A stretch of 64,000 nucleotides of DNA, taken from the NCBI GenBank assembly GCA_917880885.1, contig OU862920.1:434001-498000 (forward strand), written 5' to 3'. The notes beneath the pieces are model-generated. The model ran no database searches. It was given only the letters and a program-made list of their open reading frames with translations, and had not been told where the DNA came from. Below are positions 1-11,377 of this stretch, piece by piece. This DNA comes from Limnephilus marmoratus (taxonomy: Eukaryota > Arthropoda > Insecta > Trichoptera > Limnephilidae). Each line of letters begins with the position of its first letter. The first letter of the stretch is position 1. The position numbers and the translations under genes were made by a program.

Positions 1-1898
1 GGGAGTGTTTTTAGTTTGTTGATTGAGAAGTGTATGTAGTATATTTTGTTAGTGTTCAATGAGAGAAGATTTGTATCAAACCAATGTTTTAAGATGTTCA
101 TGATATTATTTGCTTGTTCGTTTACTCTATTCCAGTCGATCCCATTCACTATAATAGCTGTTTCATCGGCATATGATATAATGTCTGCGTTACGTGGTAG
201 TTTAAAAAAATCGTTGACATAAATTATAAATAGTAGGGGGCCTAGGACTGTGCCTTGAGGTATCCGAAAATTACTTGTTAGTGGTAGACTTAGGGAGTTG
301 TTTATCTTGACTACTTGGTGTCGTTCAAATAAATAGCTTTTTATCCATTTTAGAGCTTTATCGTTTATCCCAACACAGTTTAATTTTTAATAAGTTTATC
401 ATGTTAAATACTATCGAAAGCTTTTTTAAGATCTATGAAGATTCCGAGGCATTTCAAAGATTTGTCTAATGTGTTCTGAATAATGCTCGATAATTTGGCA
501 ATCGCATCTTGGGTACTTCTATTTTTGATAATGGATTTATTTTTATGGTTTAATTTTTAATAAGTTTATCATGTTAAATACTATCGAAAGCTTTTTTAAG
601 ATCTATGAAGATTCCGAGGCATTTCAAAGATTTGTCTAATGTGTTCTGAATAATGCTCGCTAATTTGGCAATCGCATCTTGGGTACTTCTATTTTTGATA
701 AATCCATATTGGTTGTCGTGAATTATGTTATTTTTGTTAATAAATTCAGTTAATCTTTTTTTGACAATTTTTTCAAAGATTTTGGCAATGTTTGAAATCA
801 GCGATATTGGACGATAATTTGTCACTTCTTCTGGGTTGCCAGATTTATGAATTGGAGTAATGATGGTTTGTTTATATATCGTTGGGAATATTCCGCTTTG
901 AAGACTAATGTTGATTAAATGTGTTAATGGTTTTGAAATATATTTTTGATAGCTTTTAGTGTTTCGACAGTAACTCCATCGAAACCTGGTGCCGATCTTC
1001 CCTTCATGCTTGAAATGATGTGTTCGATTTCCTGGGCTGAAGTAAGGGAAAACATGTCAATTTTGTTTGAGATATTGACGTTAATGTTCTGTTCGTCATT
1101 AGACGGTATTTTTTGTATTTGATTTGCAAGATTTTTGCCTACATTTGCAAAAAAGTTATTAATATTTTGTTTTGTTTTTCTTCGCATCGTATTTTGATAT
1201 TATTATGTGTAATACTATGTATTTCATTTTTTAATGTTTTTTCTTATCAATGATTTCATTTACAACATGCCAGACTTTTTTTGCATCGTTCTCCGTTGCT
1301 TCTAGTTTTCGCCGAAAATAGTTTTCTTTTGTGTTTTTTATTAAATACGTAAGTTTGTTTTTGTATGCTTTTAGGTATTTTTTTAAGGTTTCGTTTGTAG
1401 GTTGTCGGATAAATTTTTTGTTTATTGCTTCTTTGTGTCTGATTGATACAATTAATCCAAAAGTTATCCACGGTTTAACCGGTTTAAATTTTGATGATTG
1501 TTTTCTGAAATCAATAGAATGTGCAGTACTTACGTGCACTGATAATTTTTTTTCAAATAGTTCGAAGCATTCATTCGTATCATTACAATTAAAAATATCC
1601 TGCCATTTCTCTTTGTCTAGATTATGTACTAGGGCATTTATGTTGAGCGTTTTGCGTCGGCCGTTTTCATTCTTCGGAGTTTGGGTAGGTAATGGTGAAC
1701 ATTTGTTTTCATAATTGTACGTAAAAATGCACCCGAAATGATCTGTGATTGTCGTTTGTATAACTGCAGATGCTATGTTTTTTATGTCTTGAATATTTGT
1801 AAAAACATGATCTATGCACGAAGGTCGTGACCTGGAATAATTCTCGTAAATGAATGAATACACGATATATAATTTAATTCTGCCATCATATTAAGTTG
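1..1898 (-). pseudogene. LINE-A: 5'-truncated jockey/CR1-like non-LTR retrotransposon
   Basis: On the minus strand the coding order is the end of an APE-type endonuclease (1897-1231; an SCIDHVF motif and a later TDHF motif), a linker with the LINE signature GRSAPGFDGV (near 975), then reverse transcriptase (NYRPISL near 815, FIDLKKAFD near 585, GPLLFIIYVND near 230, YADE near 160). The element enters the endonuclease domain already under way at about 1898, so it is 5'-truncated, and it runs off the left edge. It is broken by several frameshifts and stops. The catalytic YADD box reads YADE. A 150-bp block that includes the motif-A region occurs twice. It cannot encode a working RT. The RT signature is clear; the clade (jockey or CR1) is an inference. 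Confidence 0.85.
381..700. repeat. 150-bp direct tandem duplication inside the RT domain of LINE-A
   Basis: Bases 381-530 and 551-700 match with one difference that I can see (position 490 against 660). The period is 170 bp, with a 20-bp spacer that is not part of the repeat. The duplicated block encodes the RT motif-A region, so this LINE copy carries motif A twice. Confidence 0.9.
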
Positions 1899-2179
1899 TA
1901 CTAATTTGTACATTTATTTATAACAATTACAGGCAATATAGAGTAAGACGTTAAAATTGTACCATTTATGCAGTGTATATGCAATGCCAAAAATCTTACA
2001 AATGCGCTATAGGACACAAAAAATAAATCTATTTTTGATATCGATAATGTACCAAGCTATATGCAAATCAACATAATAGATTTGCAAAGTGATAATATCC
2101 TTAAAATGGCATATAAGGAAAAAATAACTTGGTTGATTTCTACGGGAGTTTGCCTTCCGAAAAGTACAAAGAATTATAA
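1899..2179. other. A+T-rich spacer, nothing recognised
   Basis: There is no coding potential or repeat that I can name between the truncated 5' end of LINE-A and the foldback repeat. Confidence 0.5.
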
Positions 2180-2624
2180 ACAAAAATTTTAACAAAACAA
2201 AAAAAGACTTCAAAAAATGCACTAAAAAGTAAAAAAATAATTTCGTATTCTTCTACAACTTCATAATCAACTTACTTTTTCTTATCATCAATATATAGGT
2301 ACGATTGTTACTTTCGGAGTCGGTGTCAGTCAAGGTAGGTTTGTAACTACATACATAGTTATAGGTGAGGTGTGCTTGTATCGCACAAGCGACTTGACGA
2401 GGCGAGAGGCGAGAGCGGAGCCGCGGCGGCGCGGGGAGCTGTCAAGTGAACCCGCCGGGCCGGGTACCTTTGCTGACACCGACTCCAAAAAAACAATCGT
2501 ACCTACATATTGATGATTAGAAAAAGTAAGTTGATTATGAAGTTGTAGAAGAATACGAAATTATTTTTTTACTTTTTAGTGCATTTTTTGAAGTCGTTTT
2601 TTGTTTTGTTAAAATTTTTGTTTA
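2180..2624. repeat. Foldback repeat with arms of about 160 bp and a G+C-rich loop
   Basis: The left arm (2180-2338) and the right arm (2465-2624) are imperfect reverse complements over almost their full length. They are A+T-rich at the outside and pair through GTCGGTGTCAG / CTGACACCGAC near the loop. The 126-base loop (2339-2464) is very G+C-rich, in contrast to the arms. The structure resembles a foldback DNA element or MITE. I could not find a convincing target-site duplication, and there is no ORF. Confidence 0.75.
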
Positions 2625-3160
2625 TTTTTTGATTTTTAGTGAATCTGAAGTACACTAACTAATTTGTCTGAATATGGTTAAACCTACTAAACGTACTGCT
2701 CATATGAGACAGACATAATTTGACCATAGCGACGTTAAAGTCAAATTAAGAGATTCGGCCGAGTTTCGTTAATTTGTCATGGATCCGATAATCAGAACCT
2801 AACCAAACTCTCATTAAATTACCCTTGAAGTACATCCTTTCCAATAAAAAAAGAATCATCGAAATCGGTTGGCGTGATATTGAGTTATTCGTCCATTTGT
2901 CGCGCACATACTTATGCAAATTTAAGACTTATATGGTTTTCTCATGGATGCTATTGTCAGAACTGGACCAAATTAAAATGGGACCACACGGGAAGCATCA
3001 GCTTTCAAATAAAAAAAGAATCATCAATATCGGTTCACCCAGTCAAAAGTTCTGGCGTAACAAACATAAAAAAAAAAAAATAAATAAAAATAAAAAAATA
3101 CAGTCGAATTGAGAACCTCCTCCTTTTTGAAGTCGTTTAAAAAAGGTTTGCTCAGCAAAT
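2625..3160 (+). repeat. Degenerate dispersed repeat, probably a retroelement 3' tail
   Basis: Two related blocks around AAAAAAAGAATCATC (near 2845 and 3008) are about 160 bp apart. The stretch ends with an A-rich run (3068-3100) and a TTGAGAACCTCCTCC segment followed by TTTTTGAAGTCG. The last motif also occurs in the arms of the adjacent foldback. The open frames here are repeat translations, not genes. Assignment to a family is a guess. Confidence 0.4.
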
Positions 3161-3167
3161 AATTACT

Positions 3168-3365
3168 ATGTTTGGTAGTACGTATATTTGTGAGCAAACT
3201 TTTTCAATTCTCAATATCGGAAAAACAAACACTGTTCTCGATTATCACATTTTTTGGATGCAATACTACGCGTCTCCACATCAAAAATGCAAGCAAATAT
3301 TAAAGAACTTGCAAGTCAAATTCAGCAACAAAAATCCCATTGAGTTCTGTTCGAAGTTTCTTTGA
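3168..3365 (+). pseudogene. hAT transposase C-terminal fragment (GTF2IRD2/ZBED-type)
   Basis: A 65-codon open stretch begins MFGSTYICEQTFSILN and ends at a TGA. The FGSTYxCExTFS block is the conserved start of the hAT C-terminal dimerisation domain in the Charlie/ZBED5/GTF2IRD2 group. The usual following block (SRLSDEHL type) is degraded here. No N-terminal BED finger or catalytic region is visible nearby, so this is an isolated relic. The motif is convincing; the rest is too short to place precisely. Confidence 0.6.
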
Positions 3366-5520
3366 CATTTCTTTTACTCTTTCTAAAAAAATGATTTATA
3401 TTGCCATTTTATGTATGTAGCCATTTTAACAACAATAAATGTAAATACGAAAACGGGGGGGGGGGATGGCTAGATAATTTTTGCAGGTAATTTTTTTCTG
3501 TTGGACAAGTAAGAAGGATATGAATGGGGGGGGGTCCGGACCCCCAAAACCCCCCCTTATATACGTCCGTGGCACATACCATAGTTTCACGTCTCTCTGG
3601 CTCCGAGCAGTTGTGACACACAAAATAATACAAATAATTTACACGTGGATTTCATTTGGCGTCACCGTTTTTTAAATCGCATGAAAAAGCAGCAAATATT
3701 CAGATAACCAAACGGCCGCCCGCGCCGCCGTCTGTCTATGCAAATATAAAAAAACTCGGATTTGAGTTCCGCAGCGATTAATAAAAATACCGCAATCCAC
3801 TTGTGATGGCACTAACAAGGAAATGTTTCCACTGAATACTAAATTTCACCGTTGCTTAATTTCTAGCGGTTGATAAAAACAACTACAGATGGGGTTGTTT
3901 TATTTCAAGCACCACTCGATTTTAAGCCTCGCCAGCGAACAAAGGGCACACTGTTGAATTGTTATGGTCTATTATTTTGAATCGCCACTGTTCACGCTAC
4001 GCTGTCATGCCCCATCCACCCAATTCGTTTTTATTTATTTCTCGTTTGAAACGTTTACAGAGTGCTAACAATTATTACGAGGGTTGTCCAAGAATTAAAT
4101 ACCTTTACTCATTTTCGGTGACGCGGACATTATTTTTAAAAGTATGGCAGCAATAATTCAAAAGGCAACAATTAAACTCATCCTCCAAGTTCCTCTCTAC
4201 ACATGCTCGACTGTAATTTATGAAACACTAGACGTTGTCGTGTGTCCCGGGTGGGGGCACCTACCTTCTGCCCTCATGCGCTCGGCAGAACGGGTGATAC
4301 TCACGACGCCAGGGTCGTAGGTAGCTAAAAAAGGGAGGGGGGTGTATGGTTAAAGGGCCAACACTCGTCCACGTAGTTCATCAAATGAAAGAGGCTTTCT
4401 AGGATGGAACAATACTGTATTGATTGGAATACACAATTACAACAATGGATGCCAACATCCACATAAAATAACAATCACAAATCAATAATTGGGCCTGTCT
4501 ACAAAGTATCCTACGTAAATCTGTCTCTCTATTCTCCTGGGGGGTGACATTACGGTTCACGTGGGGCTAATGTGGACACATACAAAAAGGAGGAAACTTC
4601 GTTACTCACGGCCGTAGGCAGCGTCAGGTGAAGCTGAGGAATGCATGATGAGGTCTGCCAAGGTAGCAACGGCAGTCCAAGGTCAGCAGGCCGCGGGCAC
4701 AATACAGGAAGGTACGCGGCCGTTTCGGTTTAGTAACGTTAAGTTCGAGTTTTTACATGCCGACACGACGCGGGAATTCCGCGGGAATAAATTGGGTGCG
4801 TCAAACGCGGGCTATCGTGACGAGCGCCTGGAGAATTCTGCCGGGGAGCGCGTTGGGCCGGCCGGGAGCGTACGGTGAGGGGAAAGAGGGTGCTGTATGG
4901 TGGCACGTAACAACGTCATGACAATAAGACAACTCCACGCCAAATCTGTACTACTATACTTCTTTCAACATAAACATCACGTTCCAATGCAATATAAAAT
5001 AGTAATGAAAACCAGGGCCTCCACAAAAAAACTCTAAACATACCGATAACTTATACCTCATACGGGCAAAGAAACTTTAAGTACTACGCAACCAAACTAT
5101 ATAACTGCATGCCCACCCACACTGAAGCAACCACTAACTACTAATATATCTACAATAAGAAACCCCACTCCAATTTTTTTTATGAAAAATGACCTTCTAA
5201 CTTAAATAACTGTATTTATTTTTTATTTTTAGAGTTAGTTTTAATAGTTAAAATAATTGTAAAAGTTTTAATTTATTAAGATTCCCCGAAAATCATCGCA
5301 TGTGTAGTGAATTGTGTGACGTCAGCACTCCCGAAAAGTTATTTTTATTTTCAACAGGTGTTGTCATTTTGTATGACAGCTGTACGGAAGAAAGTATGAT
5401 ACTATTCGATAAGTTAAACCTTATTTAGGTGGAGAATGGTATAAAATTGTTTGAAATTGTTATTTTTTTAGCTTTTAACGATCGAAATCAATATTAATGG
5501 AAACCGAAGCTCCGAACTGA
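3366..5520. other. Non-coding stretch without an assigned element
   Basis: It includes a G run at about 3455-3466 and a palindromic GGTCCGGACC inside a G/C-rich segment (3525-3560) that looks like a DNA-transposon end, but I found no partner end. A G+C-rich block lies at 4230-4880, with one 77-codon frame (4645-4878) of unknown meaning. The rest is A+T-rich. I see no protein motif. Confidence 0.4.
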
Positions 5521-5523
5521 TAA

Positions 5524-5634
5524 TAGAAGGGGAGCCCAAGTGGGGATTTTGGGATTTACTCAATCCCGTTGTGGGGACCTATTGGATTGTGGACCTATTG
5601 TGGCACCCCTTTAGCCTCTTGGGCTCCCCTACTA
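5524..5634. mobile_element. 111-bp PIF/Harbinger-like MITE
   Basis: The element starts TAGAAGGGGAGCCCAAG and ends with the reverse complement of TAGTAGGGGAGCCCAAG, giving 17-bp terminal inverted repeats with one mismatch. It is flanked by TAA on both sides (5521-5523 and 5635-5637). A 3-bp TAA/TTA target duplication is the hallmark of PIF/Harbinger. The interior is G-rich and non-coding, so the element is non-autonomous. Confidence 0.8.
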
Positions 5635-5637
5635 TAA

Positions 5638-7260
5638 GATCGGGCAATCAGCTGTTCGACTGGCGCCATTTTTAAATTCGGAGTTCGAAGTATTCACCCC
5701 AGAAACAGCATTACTATTTGTTTGTACAGTAGATTTTGAATGTTTTCAATAATAGAGATAAACTAATAAGAGATACCTTTATTTTTTAAACTGAATTATT
5801 TAGGCCTAAATAATGTTTCAATAATCACAACAACTAAATCTCTATAAACAGAAAGAAAATAAACGAATAAGATGAAATGTTGTTAATACGATGGCTTGTG
5901 TCACACCTACATTACCATACAATAACTTTACGGTGATCAGTGACGTCACCACTAAACATTTTAATAATACCAACTTGACGGCGTGTTTCAATGAGACGAT
6001 TAAAAATTGACTTTTTAATGTTTTTTTAAAAAACTGCGTTTAATATTATTAAATAAAACTTATATATTCAGAATCAGCGTTTATTGGTCTATTTAAAACT
6101 ACACTCAGAACATGAAAATGTATTTTTTTTATTCTGGCAGCATGTATATAGTCTTCAACTAACTAAAAACTTCATTTGTCAGCAGATGAATCCACAACTG
6201 AAATTTTACATTCTGAACACAAAACTGGTTTAAGTTAAATCTGTGTGCGGCGAATTAAAACAATATTCAGATGAAAATGCTTTTTATTTATTCTGATCTA
6301 ATATTCTAATCTAGTGACGCATTTAGAAAAAAATGGAGAATCATTTTGTGTCAAACCATTTTCCAAAATTCGTATTTTGTAACTATATGCACATTATGAG
6401 ACTGATACTAATTAAAACTGGAGACTCGCTTTGTGCTCAGAATGTAAAATTCCCGTTGTGAATTTATCTACTGAAACATTTTAAAGGAAAACATTCTCTT
6501 ATTCGAAGTGCAGTTATAAAATTCTTGCTGCAGACTCTATGTATATGCCGACAGAATCAAAGAAAAACCATTTTCATGTTTTGAGTGTATTTTTAATTGC
6601 CACATACAGATTTAGTTTAAACCAGTTTTGTATTCAGAATTTAAAATTTCTGTTTTGGATTCATATGCTGACACACTTCGAAGAAAAATATTCTCTTATT
6701 CGAAGTGCAGTGATAAAATTCTAGTCACAGACTATGTGTGTGCTACCTGAATCAAAGAAAAACAATGTTCATGTTCTGATTGAAGTTTAATTCACCCCAT
6801 ACAGATTACATTTAAACCAGCTTTGTGTTAAGAATATAAAGATAAATGAAATAACAAGTTGCAGATTTGTCGTGTACCGAGTGAAGCTTTACATTTGAGG
6901 TGCATGCTACATGCTGCAAAATTCTGAGAAATTGAGTGTTCCGTGTGTATTATTTTGGGACTTTTACGCAGAATCAATCTTAAGTTAAAACTTGCCTTGT
7001 GTTCTAAACGCAGTGTAAAAATTGGAGATGCGAAATCCTATAACAAGGTCACCATTCTTGATTTCCCAGAGCAGTTATAAATATGTAATAGAATTTATAA
7101 CATGACTTTCATTGGAAGATTACTGGTGATGTGATATAAAAATCGGAGTTTGTGATAGCTTCCAATTTTCATCCCAGACGTCAGTAAGTCTGCCACACAA
7201 ACGATTTTGAGGGAAAAATGGATTTTACACAATGTGTGCGAGGCTTTTTTTTTGCTGAAA
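5638..7260. repeat. Degenerate A+T-rich repeat array (family R2)
   Basis: From about 6060 to 6880 loosely similar blocks recur, with an AACCATT...TCATGTT core, a CAGATT...AAACCAG core and a TCGAAGTGCAG core. Spacing is of the order of 150-200 bp and divergence is high. The same blocks recur inside hAT-2 at 27700-28512 and 31321-31720, so this stretch is probably an older relative of that interior. No coding frame is credible. Confidence 0.45.
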
Positions 7261-7289
7261 CTTGGGCTCACCACCTAACTCCGGAATCA

Positions 7290-7469
7290 AAAAGACAATC
7301 AGTGACATGTTTTGCATCTTTTTTCACCTATACCTAAAGCAACATTTGGTCGGAAAACCTTTGGAGACCGACGAGGACGCGGAGGAAGACGTGATAGCAT
7401 TTTTCGACTTGGGCGACCCTCGTATATTAATGAATTGCCATTATGAAAAACATTTATTTCGAGAGTAAG
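7290..7469 (+). pseudogene. Possible mariner-like transposase C-terminal fragment
   Basis: An open stretch contains a segment of the form FFHLYLKQHLVGK followed by ETDEDAEEDVIAFF. This resembles the end of mariner transposases, where LKxxLxGxxFxTDEDV precedes the last catalytic block. No D-D-D residues and no terminal repeats are visible, and the frame ends soon afterwards. It could be a coincidence of a short frame. Confidence 0.35.
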
Positions 7470-7480
7470 ATAAAAAGTAA

Positions 7481-8235
7481 AAGAAAAACAAGAGTTTTTA
7501 AAAGAGAAAAAAGACAATTAACTGTAGTGAGGGGATGTTCTACCAACCAATTCTCACTTAATCTCACCAAGAGGGGGTGGGGGGCGGGGGGGGAGTCTAA
7601 ATTGAAAAAAAAAACAGCTAACGTAATTAATGTATGCCCCATAAGTACTACGGATTTGTAATTTTGAGTATCTCTCCGGATACGGTAATACGTAACTGGC
7701 AGTTGTGAATAATAGTACCACGCGGCTATATATTACATACGACGTCATTGCATGTCGCGGTTACTTTGTCCCGGTGACTGGCTGTCACTGAATCACAGTG
7801 GTTCCGAGGAACCGGCTATTTTTGGAACCAGTTCCTATCGGAATTATAAAATGGTCACCAACGCCGAACCAAAAGCAGCCCTCACGGCATAGCAGCAAAA
7901 ACATGCGGAGCGGGTTTTTAATTGCTAGTATATTTTTATTGTATTAATTCCACACAAATGAAATCGGAACTGAATTTCAATATTAATTAAAATTTGTATT
8001 TTCAATATTCGACCCGTTCTTTTTTAATGTGAGTACCGCACAAGATTCCCAACGTCTGTGGCCTGCGAGGACAGTTATCTGGCAGATATCCCCAATTGAG
8101 TTACATTGTGCGTGTAACGTTTTAATTCTGGATGGTGGTCTTTTACCAGGGCGTCTTTCCAGGGTGGTCTTTCACTGATAGTATCTTCCACTCGGGAACA
8201 TACCGCAAATATACTATGTGTTAATAAGGAAGTTA
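7481..8235. other. Non-coding stretch, nothing assigned
   Basis: It contains a G-rich run (about 7568-7592) and a short palindromic segment, GGTTCCGAGGAACC, at 7800-7813 that could be a worn transposon end. No partner end, ORF or tandem repeat was found. Confidence 0.35.
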
Positions 8236-8480
8236 TTATTTATTTATTTAACGCCCAAAGGGCTTTTACATGTTTGGTAGTGAAATAATAAAAATAAAAT
8301 TAGATAACAAAGCACGCAAATCATAAAAATACAAAAATACAGCAATTTCATTAGTTTACAATTTAGAATCGATATTTTTGACCTACATGAACATATTTTT
8401 CATAAGTAAAAATATTTTTCACTCAACTTCATTATTTTAAATAATTAATTATGAAACAACACATTTTGGTTAAATAAAAA
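8236..8480 (-). mobile_element. LINE 3' end with hairpin and AATA-type tail
   Basis: Read on the minus strand, an A+T-rich 3' untranslated region ends in the palindrome GCCCTTTGGGC followed by TTAAATAAATAAATAA. Hairpin plus short AATA-type tail is the same 3' architecture as other LINE ends in this window. Coding sequence is absent, so the insertion is severely 5'-truncated. Confidence 0.5.
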
Positions 8481-8699
8481 AAAATGGAAAGTAGTATGTA
8501 CAGAAGAAGCAAGCCGTCAAAATGTTGATGTGTCTGCGGCCGGTCGAAAACCTCATCATTATGACATCACGGGGTATGCGTGGAGTACCACACCACTGCC
8601 ATTGGAATTATGAAGTACTGAATGGTGTCTTGTGTGGTTTGCAAGACACCTTTGCATACGTTTTACGCTTGTTAACTACGACAGCTCGTATTATTTTTG

Positions 8700-8960
8700 G
8701 AAAAATCTAAAAAACATGTTTGCAGTTCACATGCGGTAGAAGTGAAACCTTCAGAAAACTAAAGTAGACAAAAGTAGCACCGCACAAAGAGGAGACCTGT
8801 TATTCTACCTCATTCTCTCGCAAGCTAAATTCTATAGATGTATGTGTTTGTCTATTTTAGTGTCGCCTTTTCGTTTCATCGAGTTTCAACGGTGCATTAT
8901 AGGTCTCTCAAGTTAAGTTGACTTCTTCACAGTACTCACACAGATGCAAAACTTTCATAC
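8700..8960 (-). repeat. Dispersed repeat R1, minus-strand copy
   Basis: It shares blocks in the same order with 26790-27080 and with a split copy at 32930-33041 plus 44451-45140. On the minus strand these are a GTTTCAA-type block, a block around ACATACATCTATAG, a GAGAGAATGAG block, then TTTGTCTACTTTAG and TTCTACCGCATGTGAACTGC. The family is unidentified and non-coding. Confidence 0.55.
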
Positions 8961-9418
8961 AGCGTGTTTCGTTTTGGGCTTTTAACAAAAAGCAATTAAT
9001 AATTATTTCACAATTGAGAATTCGAATCCAAAGCGTGTTTAAATCGGTAACATAAAACTAATGTTGTTTTACAACATTTTTATAGAAATACTGAAGGTTT
9101 AGGAAGAAAAATAAGTTTATTAACTAAATGCGATAATCTTCAGGATTGAATTCAAAGGGGTATTCATAAATAACAACAAGGTTAAAAAAATATTATGTTA
9201 TTTAAAAAGATTATTTTAATATTATATTCATACTTATATAATATCTTATAAAGTAAATAATCGACAAGCCGCCACATGCCGCTACACGTTTAATAGGTAT
9301 AGATTTTGAAAAGTAAACTACTGTTAAACTTGCATTTAAATTCGGTTTTCATTCAAAGTTAAAAATTTCCCATGTAAAACATCTCCATTGCCGCCATTTT
9401 TTACGGATTTGACATTTG
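8961..9418. other. A+T-rich spacer before LTR element 1
   Basis: I see no coding or repeat signal. It contains the insertion site of LTR element 1 at its right edge. Confidence 0.5.
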
Positions 9419-9423
9419 TAAAG

Positions 9424-9580
9424 TGTTATGTTAAGATCTCTGTGATACAATATTGTCTATGGGAGATCCGGAAATGGGATCACCCACTTTGTACTCTCTG
9501 TTCAAGATGTCAACAAGTATTCCAAATAAATGTTATCTCAAATAATAAATCTTTTAATGTTAATACCTAACATTATAATA
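9424..9580 (+). repeat. 5' LTR of LTR element 1
   Basis: 157 bp, beginning TGTTATGTTAAG and ending CATTATAATA, with AATAAA-type signals toward the 3' side. It is followed directly by the primer-binding site at 9581. Confidence 0.9.
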
Positions 9581-9595
9581 TGGTGTCAGAAGTTA
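9581..9595 (+). promoter_or_regulatory. Primer-binding site of LTR element 1
   Basis: TGGTGTCAGAAGTTA lies immediately after the 5' LTR and starts with TGG, as required for pairing with a tRNA CCA end. I do not know which tRNA it matches. Confidence 0.7.
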
Positions 9596-9697
9596 AAAAA
9601 CATCAAAGTCTCAAGTGTAAAGTGTATTATAAAATAATACGTTACGTGAAATTATAAAGGATTGAAAAGATTTTAAGTGATTAAAATAAAATTAAAA

Positions 9698-11377
9698 ATG
9701 GCGAGTGTAAACGCCTGTCCGCCAATGAGTTTCGATGGAAATCTATCACACAACTGGTCAAAGTGGATCTTAAAATTTGAATTATTTTTGCAAGCATGCA
9801 ATCAAGATACCACTACAGATTCCAAAAAAGTTGCTCTACTTTTATTTTCAATGGGCGAGAATGCTATCGAAATTTTCAACACATGGACCGATGTCGATAA
9901 CAAGACAACAAAATACACCGTGGTTATTAAGAAGTTTGAAGATTATTTTACCCCGAAAAAACATAAAACAATGGAAAGGTATAAATTTTTCACAAGAAAA
10001 CAAAAAGATGATGAAAATTTTCAAGATTTTTTATTGTCACTTCGTAAATACATTGCGTCATGCGAATTTGGAAATATGAAAGACGATATTTTAAAAGATA
10101 TTTTTATCATAAATATGCACAAAAAACACTTCAGAATTCGAGAAAATCTATTACAACAATCCGATATTGACACTGACAAAGCATTCAATATTGCTCAAAA
10201 TATGTTGTTGTCAAATGAAGCTGTAACAGAACTTCAAGAAGAATTTCATTCTACTAGTGAAATACATAATATTCACAGTCGTCGGGATACATTGAGGAAT
10301 ACGTCAAGAAACCGAAGAAGTCCGTCAAGAAACCAAAGAAGTCCATCAAGGAATCGATTTGGAAGTCAGTCAAACCAGTACACAAGTCATAATCTAGTCG
10401 GAAAGGAAAGGTCATTTCAATTCTCGCAGAGAAGTCATTCAAAAGTACAATCATGTAAACGATGCGGAGAAATTCATCGCACCAGATGTCCGGCAATGGG
10501 AGTTAAGTGCTACAAATGTCATTCTTTTGGTCATTTTTCGAAAATGTGCTACAGTAAAAATATTAATTCTAAACATAATGTAGGAATGTTATTTTCTAAT
10601 AATAATAGTGATTTAGATTTTAATATTGGTACAATCAATTTAGATTTAAACTCAGATAAATATTGTCAAAATAATTCAGTACATAAGAGTGGTCAACTAA
10701 TTTTAAATAAAAATACTCAGAAAGTCTGTCAAAACAATTCAAATGTAAACAAACAAAGTTATGATTGTTACATGTCTAATTTAAATATTCCAGTCAATGA
10801 TTTTAAAATCAAGTCAGAGTCTAACAATGTGAATGAGGAATTATTTATAAGTCATATTAATATCCAAAATGTTAATAATTTGCATAATACAAATTGGATA
10901 ATTGAAATAACAATTAATAATTGTAAAATAAATGCCATAATCGACACAGGAGCGATGGCAAATATGATTTCGTTAGAAAATTTTAATAAATTAAAAATAC
11001 ATAAGTCGTTACTAAGAAACACGAATGCTAAAGTGACAGCATTTGGAGGATTCAATGTACCTATAATTGGAGAATGTAATTTAAAATGTTATTACAATGA
11101 AAACAGAAGTCAAATAATAACATTTATAGTATGTAAATTTAAATGTCAAACAATAATTGGTTTAAAGATGTGTGAAAAAATGAATTTAATTCAAAAAATT
11201 TATCAAAATTCTTTTGTGAACTATAAAAATACTGAAAATTTATTAAGGCAATATAACGATGTGTTTCAGGGTCTTGGATGCATACCGTACACATGTCATC
11301 TGTCAGTGGATCCGAACGTAATTCCAACAATAGATGCTCAACGCAGAGTTCCTTTCAAACTAATGGACCGACTATAA
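9698..11377 (+). CDS. gag: Gag and aspartic protease of LTR element 1
   Basis: I place the start at the ATG at 9698 (AAAAATGG context). The frame also runs 21 bases further up, but only through a GTG. The N-terminal half is a mag-type Gag capsid region (SxNWSxWxxxFExFxxA pattern). An Arg/Ser-rich repeat follows (RNRRSPSRNQRSPSRN, near 10300). Then come two cysteine knuckles (CxxCGxxHxxxCPA and CYKCHSFGHFSKMC, 10455-10550). The retroviral-type protease active site is DTGA (near 10943). The frame stops at TAA (11375-11377), exactly where the polyprotein should run on into RT. Pol continues in the same frame, so this is one nonsense codon rather than a frameshift. Gag assembles the particle; the protease processes it. 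Confidence 0.88.
   Translation: MASVNACPPMSFDGNLSHNWSKWILKFELFLQACNQDTTTDSKKVALLLFSMGENAIEIFNTWTDVDNKTTKYTVVIKKFEDYFTPKKHKTMERYKFFTRKQKDDENFQDFLLSLRKYIASCEFGNMKDDILKDIFIINMHKKHFRIRENLLQQSDIDTDKAFNIAQNMLLSNEAVTELQEEFHSTSEIHNIHSRRDTLRNTSRNRRSPSRNQRSPSRNRFGSQSNQYTSHNLVGKERSFQFSQRSHSKVQSCKRCGEIHRTRCPAMGVKCYKCHSFGHFSKMCYSKNINSKHNVGMLFSNNNSDLDFNIGTINLDLNSDKYCQNNSVHKSGQLILNKNTQKVCQNNSNVNKQSYDCYMSNLNIPVNDFKIKSESNNVNEELFISHINIQNVNNLHNTNWIIEITINNCKINAIIDTGAMANMISLENFNKLKIHKSLLRNTNAKVTAFGGFNVPIIGECNLKCYYNENRSQIITFIVCKFKCQTIIGLKMCEKMNLIQKIYQNSFVNYKNTENLLRQYNDVFQGLGCIPYTCHLSVDPNVIPTIDAQRRVPFKLMDRL

Noticed and set aside
1331..1714. Plus-strand 127-codon frame within LINE-A
   Set aside because: Shadow of the minus-strand endonuclease coding.
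3525..3560. GGTCCGGACC palindrome as a transposon end
   Set aside because: No partner end and no target duplication found nearby.
4645..4878. 77-codon frame in a G+C-rich block
   Set aside because: No motif and no supporting context. Open frames are expected in G+C-rich DNA.
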